64,000 nt of DNA. It comes from Pseudomonas frederiksbergensis. GTDB lineage: Bacteria; Pseudomonadota; Gammaproteobacteria; Pseudomonadales; Pseudomonadaceae. The DNA is taken from the NCBI RefSeq assembly GCF_001874645.1, contig NZ_CP017886.1:4392501-4456500 (forward strand), read 5' to 3'. The translations under genes were made by a program, and so were the position numbers. The notes beneath the pieces were generated by a model. The model was given only the letters and a program-made list of their open reading frames with translations. It searched no databases and was not told the DNA's origin. Below are positions 47,618 through 56,678 of this stretch, piece after piece (positions within the stretch are counted from its first letter, which is position 1; each line of letters starts with the position of its first letter).

Positions 47618-47797
47618 TCAGGCTTCGCGCTTCTGCTCTAGATTTTCCAGTTCGGCCTTATAGCTGTGGGCATCACTCTCGGAGTGGAACATTCCCACCA
47701 GCATGTCTTGTTGATGTACGTCCCAAATCCGGATACCGGCGGCTACGCCTTCGTGGGATTTATGTGAATCGTCGCGTTCAGTTACTTTTACAGTCAT
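47618..47797 (-). CDS. small conserved-looking protein, 59 residues
   Basis: Reads MTVKVTERDDSHKSHEGVAA... to ...LENLEQKREA with no stop. Charged, soluble, no cysteines, with a helical C-terminal half (about 40-59). GGAG lies 8 bases before the ATG and a sigma-70-like promoter with an internal palindrome lies about 50 bases upstream, which together support a real gene. No family recognised. Confidence 0.7.
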   Translation of the reverse strand: MTVKVTERDDSHKSHEGVAAGIRIWDVHQQDMLVGMFHSESDAHSYKAELENLEQKREA

Positions 47798-47847
47798 CTG
47801 CTGGCTCCAATCTCAATTGATCTGCAGCAAGGCGTGTGCAGGCCTTT

Positions 47848-47877
47848 GTTATATGTTTTGTTAGCTTGCTAAGTAAA
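47848..47877 (-). promoter_or_regulatory. promoter with SlyA-type palindrome for the 59-residue protein
   Basis: On the minus strand TTTACT (47877-47872), 18 bases, TATAAC (47853-47848). The spacer holds TTAGCAAGCTAA (47861-47872), an exact copy of the published SlyA consensus 12-mer. A MarR/SlyA-family regulator is therefore a candidate. Confidence 0.5.
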
Positions 47878-47991
47878 TGCCTTCGTTCGGTAATGGTCTT
47901 TTGCAGGAATTGGAAAAATCCCGCAGCCCTTACAGGCCGTGACATTCGGTCGCAGGGCGTTGAGTTTCATGACAAAGGTTTCATGTATTGA

Positions 47992-48070
47992 GATCAAAAG
48001 ATCGCAGCCTGCGGCAGCTCCTACGCGGATCGATGTTTGCTGTAGGAGCTGCCGAAGGCTGCGATCTTTT
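47992..48070. repeat. REP pair (BIME)
   Basis: GATCAAAAGATCGCAGCCTG... and ...GCCGAAGGCTGCGATCTTTT inverted around a spacer GCGGATCGATGTTTGC. The spacer core GGATCGATGT is shared with the 35431 element. Confidence 0.92.
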
Positions 48071-48083
48071 CAATTTGAAGGCG

Positions 48084-48112
48084 AAAAAAAGCCTCGCAAT
48101 TGCGAGGCTTCT
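48084..48112 (-). terminator. terminator of the DUF3108 gene
   Basis: AAGCCTCGCAATTGCGAGGCTT is a perfect palindrome followed on the minus strand by TTTTTT. 16 bases past the stop. Confidence 0.9.
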
Positions 48113-48127
48113 TCACTTCGATCCAAC

Positions 48128-48841
48128 TCAGCTGCCTTTGACAGCCTTGCCGTCGACCGTACCGTCCAGGAGCATGATGTTGTACTCCTTGCCGTCGGTC
48201 TCGACCTGACGCAGGGCTACCAGAATGTAGCCCCAGTCCTTGGCGAACCACATTTCGGTGATGCGCTTGTTCTGTGTCGGGTCGCGAACACGTTCAACCT
48301 TGATCGCATCAACCGAACCGGCCTTGGTCTGGACTTTCTCCTGGCCAATCACGCGGAAGTCGTAGGTGTCTGTGTCTTCACCTTCGACCACTTGGTAGCT
48401 CATGCTTTTTTTGCCGGCTGCTACATCGCGCTGCAGGGCCAGTTGGTAAGTGGACTTGTCCAGCATGCCGGTGTTGAGCGGTACCTTGACCGGATCGCCG
48501 CGATCAGTACCGGTGACCATCTTGGTGGTCCAGTCGAAGTCCAGATTGACCTTCTTGGCTTTGCCCAGACCGCCGCGTTCGAAGCGATATGACTGAGGCA
48601 GCAAGGCGTCCTTGTCCAGCTTCAGGGTGCTTTCCTCGGTCAGACTGGCGACCAGCATGGAAGCCTTGAAATTCAAGGTCCAGGAGCCGTTGTCATTTTT
48701 CGACAGGCTGCGTTCGGCCGAGCCGCTCATCGGAAGCTGCTTCCAGTCGGCGGTGTAGCTGGCGGAGAACGGTTGAAGGTCTGCCGCCTGCGCAAGGGGC
48801 AGAGCGAACAGAGCACAAGCGAAGAGCAGGGCGCGACGCAT
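48128..48841 (-). CDS. DUF3108 periplasmic protein
   Basis: 237 residues. A signal peptide (LLFACALFALPLAQA) is followed by a beta-rich domain, about 25-230, with the DUF3108 pattern (SASYTADWKQLPMSG near the start; TEMWFAKDWGYILVALRQ near the end). Probably periplasmic. 8 bases after purN on the same strand, an order seen in other Pseudomonas. Function unknown. Confidence 0.85.
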   Translation of the reverse strand: MRRALLFACALFALPLAQAADLQPFSASYTADWKQLPMSGSAERSLSKNDNGSWTLNFKASMLVASLTEESTLKLDKDALLPQSYRFERGGLGKAKKVNLDFDWTTKMVTGTDRGDPVKVPLNTGMLDKSTYQLALQRDVAAGKKSMSYQVVEGEDTDTYDFRVIGQEKVQTKAGSVDAIKVERVRDPTQNKRITEMWFAKDWGYILVALRQVETDGKEYNIMLLDGTVDGKAVKGS

Positions 48842-48849
48842 AAAATCTC

Positions 48850-49500
48850 CTAGTTTCGAATCAAGTGACCGCTGGTCGCGAGTAACTGACCATCCAGTAA
48901 AGCACCCTGTTCGCCAAGGCTCAGTCGGCCCTCGGCAAACCAGCGTACGGCCATCGGGTAAATCTGGTGTTCGCAGGTATGAACCCGTTGCGCCAGACTT
49001 TGCGGCGAATCGTGCAACTCTACCGGTATTACTGCCTGTACGACCAGTGGTCCGCCATCGAGTTCCTCGGTGACGAAGTGCACGCTGCAGCCATGTTCGG
49101 TGTCGCCGGCTTCCAGCGCTCGCTGATGAGTGTGTAACCCTTTGTATTTGGGTAGCAGCGAAGGATGGATATTAAGCAGGCGACCCTGATAGTGACGGAC
49201 GAAATCAGCGCTGAGAATGCGCATGAAGCCGGCCAGTACCACAAGCTTGGGTTGGAAGGCGTCGATCAGTTCGATCAAGGCGGCATCGAAGGCCTCGCGA
49301 CCTTCGAAAGCCTTATGATCCAGGGTGCGGGTGTCGATACCCGCGTCTCTGGCGCGCTGAAGGCCGTAGGCATCAGCGCGGTTCGAGATCACCGCGCGAA
49401 TGCGCACAGGGTTGTCCGCGTTCTGCGCGTCGTCGATCAAGGCCTGCAAGTTACTGCCGGTGCCGGACAACAGCACCACCACATCACAGGTGACGGGCAT
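48850..49500 (-). CDS. purN: phosphoribosylglycinamide formyltransferase
   Basis: 216 residues. N-terminal VVVLLSGTGSNLQALI and the catalytic Asn-His-Asp set (NIHPSLLPKYKG and HFVTEELDGGP) identify PurN, which transfers formate from 10-formyl-THF in purine synthesis. The start at 49500 matches the family N-terminus; an in-frame ATG at 49524 overlapping the purM stop (TGATG) is an alternative and would add 8 residues. Confidence 0.95.
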   Translation of the reverse strand: MPVTCDVVVLLSGTGSNLQALIDDAQNADNPVRIRAVISNRADAYGLQRARDAGIDTRTLDHKAFEGREAFDAALIELIDAFQPKLVVLAGFMRILSADFVRHYQGRLLNIHPSLLPKYKGLHTHQRALEAGDTEHGCSVHFVTEELDGGPLVVQAVIPVELHDSPQSLAQRVHTCEHQIYPMAVRWFAEGRLSLGEQGALLDGQLLATSGHLIRN

Positions 49501-49523
49501 CTGCTCTTGCATCCGCTCGTACA

Positions 49524-50582
49524 TCAGTGTGCCTTGAGGTTCTTCAGCTCGACCGAGGCCGCGCCTTCGGCAGCGGTAGCGATCTGGCCGATGACCCAAG
49601 GCTGCTCACCGGCTTCACGCAGCACGTTCAGCGCGGTTTCAACGTGTTCCTGGGCAACGCAGATCACCATGCCAACGCCGCAGTTCAGCACGCGGTGCAT
49701 TTCGGTTTCGTCAACGTTGCCTTTCTCTTGCAGCCAGTCGAACACCGCCGGACGGGTCCAGCTCGCTACGTCAACCACGGCCTGAGCGCCTTTTGGCAGA
49801 ACGCGAGGGATGTTGTCGAGCAGGCCGCCACCGGTGATGTGGGCCATGGCTTTGACAGCGCCAGTGTCTTTGATCAGCTTGAGCAGCGGCTTGACGTAGA
49901 TACGGGTTGGCGCCATCAGCAGGTCGGTCAGCGGCTTGCCGTCGAGCTGGATGTTTTCGATGTCTGCACCGGACACTTCGATGATCTTGCGGATCAGCGA
50001 GTAGCCGTTGGAGTGAGGACCGGAAGACGGCAGGGCGAGCAGGGCATCGCCAGCCGCGACTTTCGAACCGTCGATGATTTCCGACTTCTCGACCACGCCC
50101 ACGCAGAAGCCGGCCAGGTCGTAGTCTTCGCCTTCGTACATGCCTGGCATTTCAGCGGTTTCGCCGCCAACCAGCGAGCAGCCGGACAGTTCGCAGCCAG
50201 CACCGATGCCGGTGACGACTTGAGCAGCGGTGTCGACGTTCAGTTTGCCGGTGGCGTAGTAGTCGAGGAAGAACAGCGGCTCGGCACCGCAGACCACCAG
50301 ATCGTTGACGCACATGGCAACCAGGTCGATGCCGATGCTGTCGTGCTTGTTCAGGTTCAGCGCCAGACGCAGCTTGGTGCCGACGCCGTCGGTGCCGGAT
50401 ACCAGCACGGGCTGCTTGTAGCCAGCCGGGATTTCGCAGAGGGCGCCGAAACCGCCCAGGCCGCCCATGACTTCCGGGCGCGCAGTGCGCTTGGCGACGC
50501 TCTTGATGCGTTCGACCAATGCTTCACCGGCGTCGATGTCTACACCGGCGTCCTTGTAGCTCAGGGAGGGTTGCTTGCTCAT
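49524..50582 (-). CDS. purM: phosphoribosylformylglycinamidine cyclo-ligase
   Basis: 352 residues, the standard PurM length, starting [22 protein letters not shown]-binding glycine-rich motif [12 protein letters not shown] and the conserved [11 protein letters not shown] and [13 protein letters not shown] segments are present. It closes the imidazole ring in purine synthesis. First of purM-purN-DUF3108. The longer frame to 50666 has no support. Confidence 0.96.
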   Translation of the reverse strand: MSKQPSLSYKDAGVDIDAGEALVERIKSVAKRTARPEVMGGLGGFGALCEIPAGYKQPVLVSGTDGVGTKLRLALNLNKHDSIGIDLVAMCVNDLVVCGAEPLFFLDYYATGKLNVDTAAQVVTGIGAGCELSGCSLVGGETAEMPGMYEGEDYDLAGFCVGVVEKSEIIDGSKVAAGDALLALPSSGPHSNGYSLIRKIIEVSGADIENIQLDGKPLTDLLMAPTRIYVKPLLKLIKDTGAVKAMAHITGGGLLDNIPRVLPKGAQAVVDVASWTRPAVFDWLQEKGNVDETEMHRVLNCGVGMVICVAQEHVETALNVLREAGEQPWVIGQIATAAEGAASVELKNLKAH

Positions 50583-50967
50583 GATCCAGGCCTTTAGGGG
50601 GGATTCAGGGGTAACGACCGAGTTCGGCGAGTGCGCTGAAATACGTGTGGCGCGATTGCCGCGCAAGCATTTCAGAGTACCCAGCCGTTGCCGGTCTACG
50701 AAGGCGCGCGATTTTATCAGGCTTGAGGGGCAGCGGCCATCCTCGGGCCGACGGGCAGAGGCATATCGCGTTAAAAAAACCGAAAATGCCGGTGCTGGTG
50801 ACGTCGCTCGTGGCTGTATAAGGTATAGCCGTTAACCGGCTATCGTTATGACAGAGTGAAAACTTCCATCGATTGCGTGAATGTTTTGCTTGGGCGCGTG
50901 GTCACAGCCTTGCTCATGTCTGTTCATGCGGTCTGTTCCAGCCGCTTTTTGTCGTCGGGAATCCTCC
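50583..50967. other. divergent gap between purM and DUF2066 gene
   Basis: 385 bases holding the promoters of both genes. Small inverted repeats are visible (for example TAGCCGTTAACCGGCTA near 50825), but I find no repeat element, RNA gene or protein gene. Confidence 0.45.
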
Positions 50968-52017
50968 ATGCGTTTGTGTAAATTACTTTTTGTGGGCTGT
51001 TTGTCACTGGTCAGCCTGGCGAGTCATGCCCAAACCGTTAACGGTCTCTATCAAGTGCGCGAGCCGGTCAGCAGCCAGACCCCGGAGGAGCGCGATCAGG
51101 CCACCCAGCGTGCGCTGGAAACCCTGGTGCTGCGTCTGACCGGTGACGCCAAGGCTGCACAGAACCCGGGGCTGGCGGCGATTCGCAAGGACCCGCAGCA
51201 GATCATCAGCCGATATGGCTACGATGCCGGGCCGCCGGAAAGCCTGCAAGTCGATTTCGATCCGGCCAGTACCGATCGGGCGCTGCGTCAGGCGGGCCTG
51301 GCCTTGTGGAGCGCCAATCGGCCGTCGATTCTCGGTTGGTGGCTGAACGATTCGACCGAAGGCTCAAGCCTGGTGGGCGACGGTCAGGCCAGTGCTGCGC
51401 CGTTGCGGCGTGCCGCCCAGCATCGGGGGCTGCCGTTGCGCCTGCCGATGGGTGACCTGAATGAGCAGATCGTCGCCACCGCGCCGCATCTTGAAGGCAA
51501 CGATCCGGCGCCGCTGCATGGCATCTCTGAACGTTACGGCGCGGACGCTCTGTTGGCCGTGCATGCGCGGGAAGAGGGCGGTCAGTGGCAGGCCAAGTGG
51601 CATTTATGGCTGGGTGATCAGCGCGAGCAAGGCAGTGTGCAGGGGGCCGATAGTGCGGCGATTGCCGATGCGGTGTTGCTGGCGGTGAGTCAGCGCCTGG
51701 CGTCTCGTTTTGTCGCCAGGCCGGGAACGTCCGCCGAGCAGTTGCTTGAGGTGCAAGGCATGAATCTGGAGCGCTACGCGGTGCTGGGGCGCTTGCTGGA
51801 ACCATTTGGTGCACACCTGCAAAGTGTCGAGGGCGACCGGATCGTGTATCGAGTCAATGGCAGTGCCGATCAACTGCGAGCGCAGTTGAGTCTGGCGAAG
51901 TTGCAAGAGGTGTCGGCGGGTGTTGCGCCTGCATCGGTTCTGCCTTCGGTTGGCGGTGGGGCACCTGCAGTTGCCCCGGCACCCGCGCCCAAAGCGCAGT
52001 TGAGTTTCCGTTGGTAG
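50968..52017 (+). CDS. DUF2066 domain protein, exported
   Basis: 349 residues. A signal peptide ends at SHAQ, followed by the DUF2066 domain (about 20-320). The C-terminal tail is Ala/Pro-rich. Function unknown. It always seems to sit between purM and hda in Pseudomonas, divergent from purM. The start at 50968 is chosen for the signal peptide; a longer frame to 50881 lacks a ribosome-binding site. Confidence 0.85.
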   Translation: MRLCKLLFVGCLSLVSLASHAQTVNGLYQVREPVSSQTPEERDQATQRALETLVLRLTGDAKAAQNPGLAAIRKDPQQIISRYGYDAGPPESLQVDFDPASTDRALRQAGLALWSANRPSILGWWLNDSTEGSSLVGDGQASAAPLRRAAQHRGLPLRLPMGDLNEQIVATAPHLEGNDPAPLHGISERYGADALLAVHAREEGGQWQAKWHLWLGDQREQGSVQGADSAAIADAVLLAVSQRLASRFVARPGTSAEQLLEVQGMNLERYAVLGRLLEPFGAHLQSVEGDRIVYRVNGSADQLRAQLSLAKLQEVSAGVAPASVLPSVGGGAPAVAPAPAPKAQLSFRW

Positions 52018-52052
52018 ATTTTTCTTTCCTTATATAGAAGCTGGAGTGATTC

Positions 52053-53123
52053 ATGGCCGATACGCGGCGTTGGGTATGGCTGGGTGGGGTAGCCCTGCTG
52101 TGCGCATTTGTGTACTTATTGCATCCGATCCTCACGCCGTTCCTGGTGGCGCTGTTGCTGGCCTATCTGTTCGACCCGTTGGTGGATCGCCTGGAGACAT
52201 TCGGTCTGTCGCGGACCTGGGGTGTGGTCGCGGTGTTCGCGCTGTTCACCTTGGTCGTCATGACGCTGCTGCTGGTATTGGTGCCCATGCTGGCCAAACA
52301 GCTGTTCCGCTTGTATGAGCTGGCACCCCAGATGCTCGATTGGTTGCAGCACACGGCGATGCCCTGGGCGCAGTCAAAACTCGGGTTGGCGGATGGGTTC
52401 TGGAAGTTCGACAAGGTCAAGGCCGCGATCAGCGAGCACATGGGGCAGACCACTGACATCGTCGGTATCGTGCTGAGCCAGGCCACAGCATCGGGTTTGG
52501 CGTTGATCGGTTGGCTGGCTAATCTGGTGTTGATCCCGGTGGTGAGTTTTTACCTGTTGCGCGACTGGGATCTGATGATGGCGAAGATCCGCAGTCTGTT
52601 GCCGCGTGATCGTGAAGAGCGTGTGGTATCGCTGGCGAACGAGTGTCACGAGGTGCTTGGCGCATTTGTTCGTGGGCAGTTGCTGGTGATGCTGGCGTTG
52701 GGTGTGATCTACGCGGCGGGTCTGATGCTGGTCGGACTGGAACTGGGGCTGTTGATCGGTCTGATTGCCGGTCTGGCAGCGATCGTGCCGTACATGGGCT
52801 TTGTGATCGGGATCGGCGCGGCGTTGATTGCCGGGTTGTTTCAGTTTGGTGGCGACCTGTATCCGATGATCGGGATTGTCGCGGTGTTCATGGTCGGTCA
52901 GGCGCTCGAGGGCATGGTGCTGACGCCGTTGTTGGTGGGGGACCGGATTGGTCTGCACCCGGTGGCGGTGATCTTTGCGATTCTTGCGGGTGGAGAGCTG
53001 TTCGGTTTCACCGGGATCCTGCTGGCGTTGCCAGTGGCGGCGGTCATCATGGTGCTGGTGCGCCATGTGCATGATTTATATAAGGATTCTGGTATGTACA
53101 GTGGCGTGGAGGATTCGGATTGA
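52053..53123 (+). CDS. AI-2E family transporter
   Basis: 356 residues with about eight membrane segments, including the family's long central amphipathic region (about 90-150) and the C-terminal DRIGLHPVAVIFAILAGGELFG motif. Such proteins (PerM, TqsA, YdiK) are proposed exporters or sodium antiporters; autoinducer-2 transport is shown for few. GGAG lies upstream of the ATG. 35 bases after the DUF2066 gene. Confidence 0.87.
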   Translation: MADTRRWVWLGGVALLCAFVYLLHPILTPFLVALLLAYLFDPLVDRLETFGLSRTWGVVAVFALFTLVVMTLLLVLVPMLAKQLFRLYELAPQMLDWLQHTAMPWAQSKLGLADGFWKFDKVKAAISEHMGQTTDIVGIVLSQATASGLALIGWLANLVLIPVVSFYLLRDWDLMMAKIRSLLPRDREERVVSLANECHEVLGAFVRGQLLVMLALGVIYAAGLMLVGLELGLLIGLIAGLAAIVPYMGFVIGIGAALIAGLFQFGGDLYPMIGIVAVFMVGQALEGMVLTPLLVGDRIGLHPVAVIFAILAGGELFGFTGILLALPVAAVIMVLVRHVHDLYKDSGMYSGVEDSD

Positions 53124-53153
53124 TCGGGGCTGTCGATTAAGCGCTCAAGGTCG

Positions 53154-53170
53154 CCCGGCGCATTGCCGGG
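53154..53170 (+). terminator. weak hairpin after AI-2E family gene
   Basis: CCCGGC-gcatt-GCCGGG, 31 bases past the stop, without a T run. It may stabilise the 3' end rather than terminate. Confidence 0.3.
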
Positions 53171-53356
53171 CAGGCCTGTAAAACTCTCCCGGCTGTTACA
53201 TACGCCGTCAAACAAACCCAGGCGATACCTGCAAGTTAACGCAAACCTTTGATTTTGCTTATGGTCTGCTGCATTGTGCGGCTGGCGTCACGGGTATAAA
53301 CTTTGCAAACTTTACACAGAGGCCACTAACGGTTCGTTTGGAACTGTTCAGTCAGC

Positions 53357-54061
53357 ATGAAACCGATTCAGCTGCCCCTAGGTGTGCGTCTGCGTGATGA
53401 CGCTACCTTTATCAACTACTACCCCGGCGCCAATGCCGCTGCACTCGGCTATGTCGAGCGGCTGTGCGAAGCCGACGCCGGTTGGACCGAAAGCCTGATC
53501 TATCTCTGGGGCAAGGACGGCGTAGGGCGTACGCACTTGCTGCAAGCCGCGTGCTTGCGCTTCGAGCAGTTGGGGGAGCCGGCGGTGTACTTGCCGTTGG
53601 CCGAGTTGCTGGATCGCGGTATCGAAATCCTCGACAACCTTGAGCAGTACGAACTGGTCTGCCTGGATGACTTGCAGGCAGTCGCAGGGCGGGCTGATTG
53701 GGAAGAGGCGTTATTCCATCTGTTCAATCGCCTGCGTGACAGCGGTCGGCGCCTGCTGATCGCCGCCTCAACCTCGCCACGCGAGTTGCCGGTAAAACTG
53801 GCTGACCTCAAATCCCGCTTGACCCTGGCATTGATTTTTCAGATGCGGCCGCTGTCCGATGAAGACAAGTTGCGTGCGCTGCAATTGCGTGCGTCGCGTC
53901 GCGGTCTGCACCTGACCGACGAAGTCGGGCATTTTATTTTGACTCGCGGTACTCGTAGCATGAGCGCGTTGTTCGAGCTCCTCGAACGCCTCGATCAGGC
54001 TTCCCTGCAGGCTCAGCGCAAGCTGACAATCCCCTTTCTCAAAGAAACCCTGGGCTGGTAA
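53357..54061 (+). CDS. hda: DnaA regulatory inactivator Hda
   Basis: 234 residues, an AAA+ protein related to DnaA domain III. N-terminal QLPLGV is a sliding-clamp-binding motif; Walker A is degenerate (GKDGVGRTHLL), Walker B is LVCLDDL and the arginine finger region is DLKSRL. With the clamp it stimulates ATP hydrolysis by DnaA, preventing re-initiation. Its 233-base upstream gap probably carries its promoter. Confidence 0.94.
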   Translation: MKPIQLPLGVRLRDDATFINYYPGANAAALGYVERLCEADAGWTESLIYLWGKDGVGRTHLLQAACLRFEQLGEPAVYLPLAELLDRGIEILDNLEQYELVCLDDLQAVAGRADWEEALFHLFNRLRDSGRRLLIAASTSPRELPVKLADLKSRLTLALIFQMRPLSDEDKLRALQLRASRRGLHLTDEVGHFILTRGTRSMSALFELLERLDQASLQAQRKLTIPFLKETLGW

Positions 54062-54226
54062 AACTGCGGCCTGTAGCGCGTTTCGGCTTCTTCCAGGCGT
54101 CAAAAAAACCGCTTCCGGAAGGGCTTTCGCGGCGCGTGCAGATTTAAAATGGGCTTAAGCGCTTAGATGTTGGCGAGAAACTGATAAGTCACATTTGGGT
54201 CGATTGAATTTGCAAATGAGGACGAT

Positions 54227-54248
54227 AGAAGGCATAGTCTCGCCTTCT
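54227..54248 (+). promoter_or_regulatory. hairpin upstream of NlpC/P60 gene
   Basis: AGAAGGC-atagtctc-GCCTTCT, a 7-bp perfect stem ending 26 bases before the start. Role unknown: either an hda terminator or a leader structure. Confidence 0.3.
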
Positions 54249-54274
54249 TTACAACTTCAGCCACGGTCGTGCCC

Positions 54275-54895
54275 ATGCTAAATCGCTTCGCACCCCTCGT
54301 GCCTCTCGCACTTGTCACCCTGCTTTTTGGTTGCGCGGTTCATTCCCCGGTCTCGCAACAAAACGATCAGCAGATTAAAAATTCAGCGACTGCCCAGTCT
54401 TCCGTTATTTATCAGGAAGAGTTGGCGACCGAAAAAGAGCTGGCCGATTTTGCCAGCAGCAAGCCTTACCAGCTTCCGGTTCTGGCCGACAGCATTCTCG
54501 AACGTGGTTTGTCCCTGGTCGGTACCCGTTACCGTATGGGCGGTACCTCTGAAGCCGGTTTCGATTGCAGCGGTTTCATCGGTTATCTGTTTCGTGAAGA
54601 GGCTGGCATGAACCTGCCGCGCTCCACTCGCGAAATGATCAACGTGAATGCCCCATTGGTCTCCCGCAACAACCTGAAGCCTGGCGACTTGTTGTTCTTC
54701 GCCACCAATGGTCGTCGCGGTCGCGTCAGTCACGCCGGGATTTACCTGGGTGATGACCAGTTCATCCATTCCAGCAGCCGCCGCAGCGGTGGTGTCCGGG
54801 TCGATAACCTGGGCGACAGCTACTGGAGCAAGACTTTCATTGAGGCCAAGCGAGCGCTCGCCATGGCACCAACGACGGTCACGGCAAGCAAGTAA
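54275..54895 (+). CDS. NlpC/P60 family lipoprotein endopeptidase
   Basis: 206 residues. Lipoprotein signal (ALVTLLFGCAV), then an NlpC/P60 domain (about 75-190) with catalytic Cys in FDCSGFIGYL, His in VSHAGIYLG and the third polar residue in FIHSSS. Such enzymes cut the gamma-D-glutamyl-diaminopimelate bond of peptidoglycan (Spr/MepS type). ATG at 54275 is preferred to GTG at 54269. A terminator separates it from a close paralogue. Confidence 0.9.
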   Translation: MLNRFAPLVPLALVTLLFGCAVHSPVSQQNDQQIKNSATAQSSVIYQEELATEKELADFASSKPYQLPVLADSILERGLSLVGTRYRMGGTSEAGFDCSGFIGYLFREEAGMNLPRSTREMINVNAPLVSRNNLKPGDLLFFATNGRRGRVSHAGIYLGDDQFIHSSSRRSGGVRVDNLGDSYWSKTFIEAKRALAMAPTTVTASK

Positions 54896-54979
54896 GCGGA
54901 CTTTTTGTAAGGCTAACTTAAAGTCTTACTTGAAGTTTGGCGCGTAGCCGCTAGAATCCTGATCTATTGTTGACTAACT

Positions 54980-55014
54980 AACCGCGTAAGCCCTGCTTAC
55001 GCGGTTTTGTTTTC
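54980..55014 (+). terminator. terminator between NlpC/P60 paralogues
   Basis: AACCGCGTAAG-ccctg-CTTACGCGGTTTTGTTTT: an 11-bp stem plus T-rich tail. Confidence 0.85.
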
Positions 55015-55060
55015 AGTCTCTCGGCAGAGAAAGCCGCAGCCAGATCAGGATGTTCTGTAT

Positions 55061-55594
55061 ATGACGATGTCGGCCCGCCTTGTACTTATCTTCTTCGCAG
55101 CGCTGCTCAGCGCCTGTGCCAGTCGTACTCCGCCGCCTGTTAAAGTCGTTCGCGCCCCGGTTTTTGCTCCCGTTCAATCTTTCTCGCCTGCCGCTGAAGA
55201 CGTGCTGATTCGGGCACTGGGTCTGGTCGGTACGCCTTATCGTTGGGGCGGCAATACGCCGGATTCGGGTTTCGATTGCAGCGGCCTGATCGGCTACGTC
55301 TACCGCGATGCGGCGGGTATTTCCCTGCCGCGTTCAACTCGCGAGATGATCGGCATGCAAGCGCCGAGTGTCGGCCAAGAGGCACTGCAGACCGGTGATC
55401 TGATCTTCTTCGCCACCAATGGCGGCTCGCAAGTCAGCCATGCCGGGATCTACGTTGGTGAAGGTCGCTTCGTGCATGCACCCGCCACGGGGGGTACGGT
55501 GAAGCTGGACAGTTTGTCCAAGGCCTATTGGCAGAGAGCCTACCTGAGCGCCAAGCGTGTTATTGAGCCCGAACATCTGGCGCACAATTTCTAG
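55061..55594 (+). CDS. second NlpC/P60 family lipoprotein endopeptidase
   Basis: 177 residues. Lipoprotein signal ending LLSACAS, then an NlpC/P60 domain (about 50-165) with Cys in FDCSGLIGYV and His in VSHAGIYVG. It shares the PRSTREMI and DLIFFATNG segments with the upstream gene, so the two are tandem paralogues. The start is ATG 55061, or 55067. AGGA lies about 11 bases upstream. Confidence 0.9.
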   Translation: MTMSARLVLIFFAALLSACASRTPPPVKVVRAPVFAPVQSFSPAAEDVLIRALGLVGTPYRWGGNTPDSGFDCSGLIGYVYRDAAGISLPRSTREMIGMQAPSVGQEALQTGDLIFFATNGGSQVSHAGIYVGEGRFVHAPATGGTVKLDSLSKAYWQRAYLSAKRVIEPEHLAHNF

Positions 55595-55609
55595 TTCGCA
55601 GAGGTTGTC

Positions 55610-56272
55610 ATGACCGCTCGCACACTCAATCTCGACGAATCCCTCTACAACTACCTGCTCGACGTATCCCTGCGCGAAACACCGCTGTTGCGCCGCTTGC
55701 GTGACGAAACCCAGGCGCTGCCCATGGCGCGCTGGCAGGTGGCGCCCGAGCAGGGGCAGTTTCTCGCGTTGCTGGTCAAGCTTACGGGTGCCAGACGCTT
55801 GCTTGAAGTCGGCACCTTTACCGGCTACAGCGCCTTGTGCATGGCGGCCGCCTTGCCGGATGACGGCGCGTTGATCTGCTGCGACATTCCCGGAGAGTAC
55901 AACGCCACGGCGCGCCGTTACTGGCAGGAGGCAGGCCTCGCTGGGCGCATCGATTTGCGTTTGGCCCCTGCGCTGCAAACGCTGGCCCAACTTGAGCAGC
56001 AAGGGCTGGGTGGTTGCTTCGATCTGATGTTCATCGATGCCGACAAGGCCAACTATCCGGCCTATCTGGAAAGCGCCTTGCGCCTGTTGCGAAGCGGTGG
56101 TCTGGCGGTGTTCGACAACACGCTCTGGAGTGGACGAGTACTGGAAGAAAATCCCGCGAGCGAAGACACCCGAGCCATCCAGGCACTTAATCGTGCCTTG
56201 AAGGATGACTCGCGTGTCGATCTGTCGTTGTTGCCTTTGGGTGATGGTTTGACGCTGTGCCGCAAAAAATAA
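55610..56272 (+). CDS. class I SAM-dependent O-methyltransferase
   Basis: 220 residues of the caffeoyl-CoA/catechol O-methyltransferase type: SAM motif LLEVGTFTGYSALCMA (about 60-75), FIDADKANYPAYLE with metal-binding Asp, and VFDNTLWSGRV. The acceptor is unknown. AGAGG precedes the ATG. 15 bases after the NlpC/P60 gene, so possibly co-transcribed with it. Confidence 0.87.
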   Translation: MTARTLNLDESLYNYLLDVSLRETPLLRRLRDETQALPMARWQVAPEQGQFLALLVKLTGARRLLEVGTFTGYSALCMAAALPDDGALICCDIPGEYNATARRYWQEAGLAGRIDLRLAPALQTLAQLEQQGLGGCFDLMFIDADKANYPAYLESALRLLRSGGLAVFDNTLWSGRVLEENPASEDTRAIQALNRALKDDSRVDLSLLPLGDGLTLCRKK

Positions 56273-56372
56273 TGGGCTGATGGCAACGATCGCAGCTCCG
56301 GCGGTCGATCTGCTTTTGATGAGCCCCCGGCTTTAATTGACGCTCCACCCCCAACCCTCTAACCTTCGCGAC

Positions 56373-56590
56373 TTGTTTCAGGTGCTCTGTGACCCAGTGG
56401 TCGACCGAGTGAAACAGGGAAGCCGGTGAGGGCGCGTTCTTTGACAGAACGGGCGACGATCCCGGCGCTGCCCCCGCAACGGTAAATGAGTAAAAACTGT
56501 GCTTTGAGCCACTGTGTCGTAGATCGATATGGGAAGGCGCGCAGTCAGGCGCAAGCCGCTCATGAGCCCGGAGACCGGCCTGATTCATCC
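56373..56590 (+). ncRNA. cobalamin riboswitch
   Basis: The conserved elements appear in order: GAAACAGGGAAGCCGGTG (56411), GCTGCCCCCGCAACGGTAA (56467), and the B12 box GAGCCCGGAGACCGGCCT (56565). A hairpin GGCATC...GATGCC (56594-56614) just after it may be the expression platform. It precedes the cob operon by about 90 bases and should shut it off when adenosylcobalamin is plentiful. Open frames crossing it are not coding. Confidence 0.93.
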
Positions 56591-56678
56591 AGCGGCATCA
56601 CGGTGGGCGATGCCAGGCTTCTTGCCGTCTATTTCTATGCCTGCCCGCCGTTATCCAGCCTCAACGGAGAGCTCCCCC

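Larger units (their letters stand above)
47798..48127. other. gap between the 59-residue gene and the DUF3108 gene
   Basis: Contains the promoter/operator listed above, a REP pair and the terminator of the DUF3108 gene. Nothing else recognised. Confidence 0.5.

Noticed and set aside
56378-56678. Open frames across the cob leader, including a longer cobO
   Set aside because: The segment is a cobalamin riboswitch; CobO homologues start at 56679.
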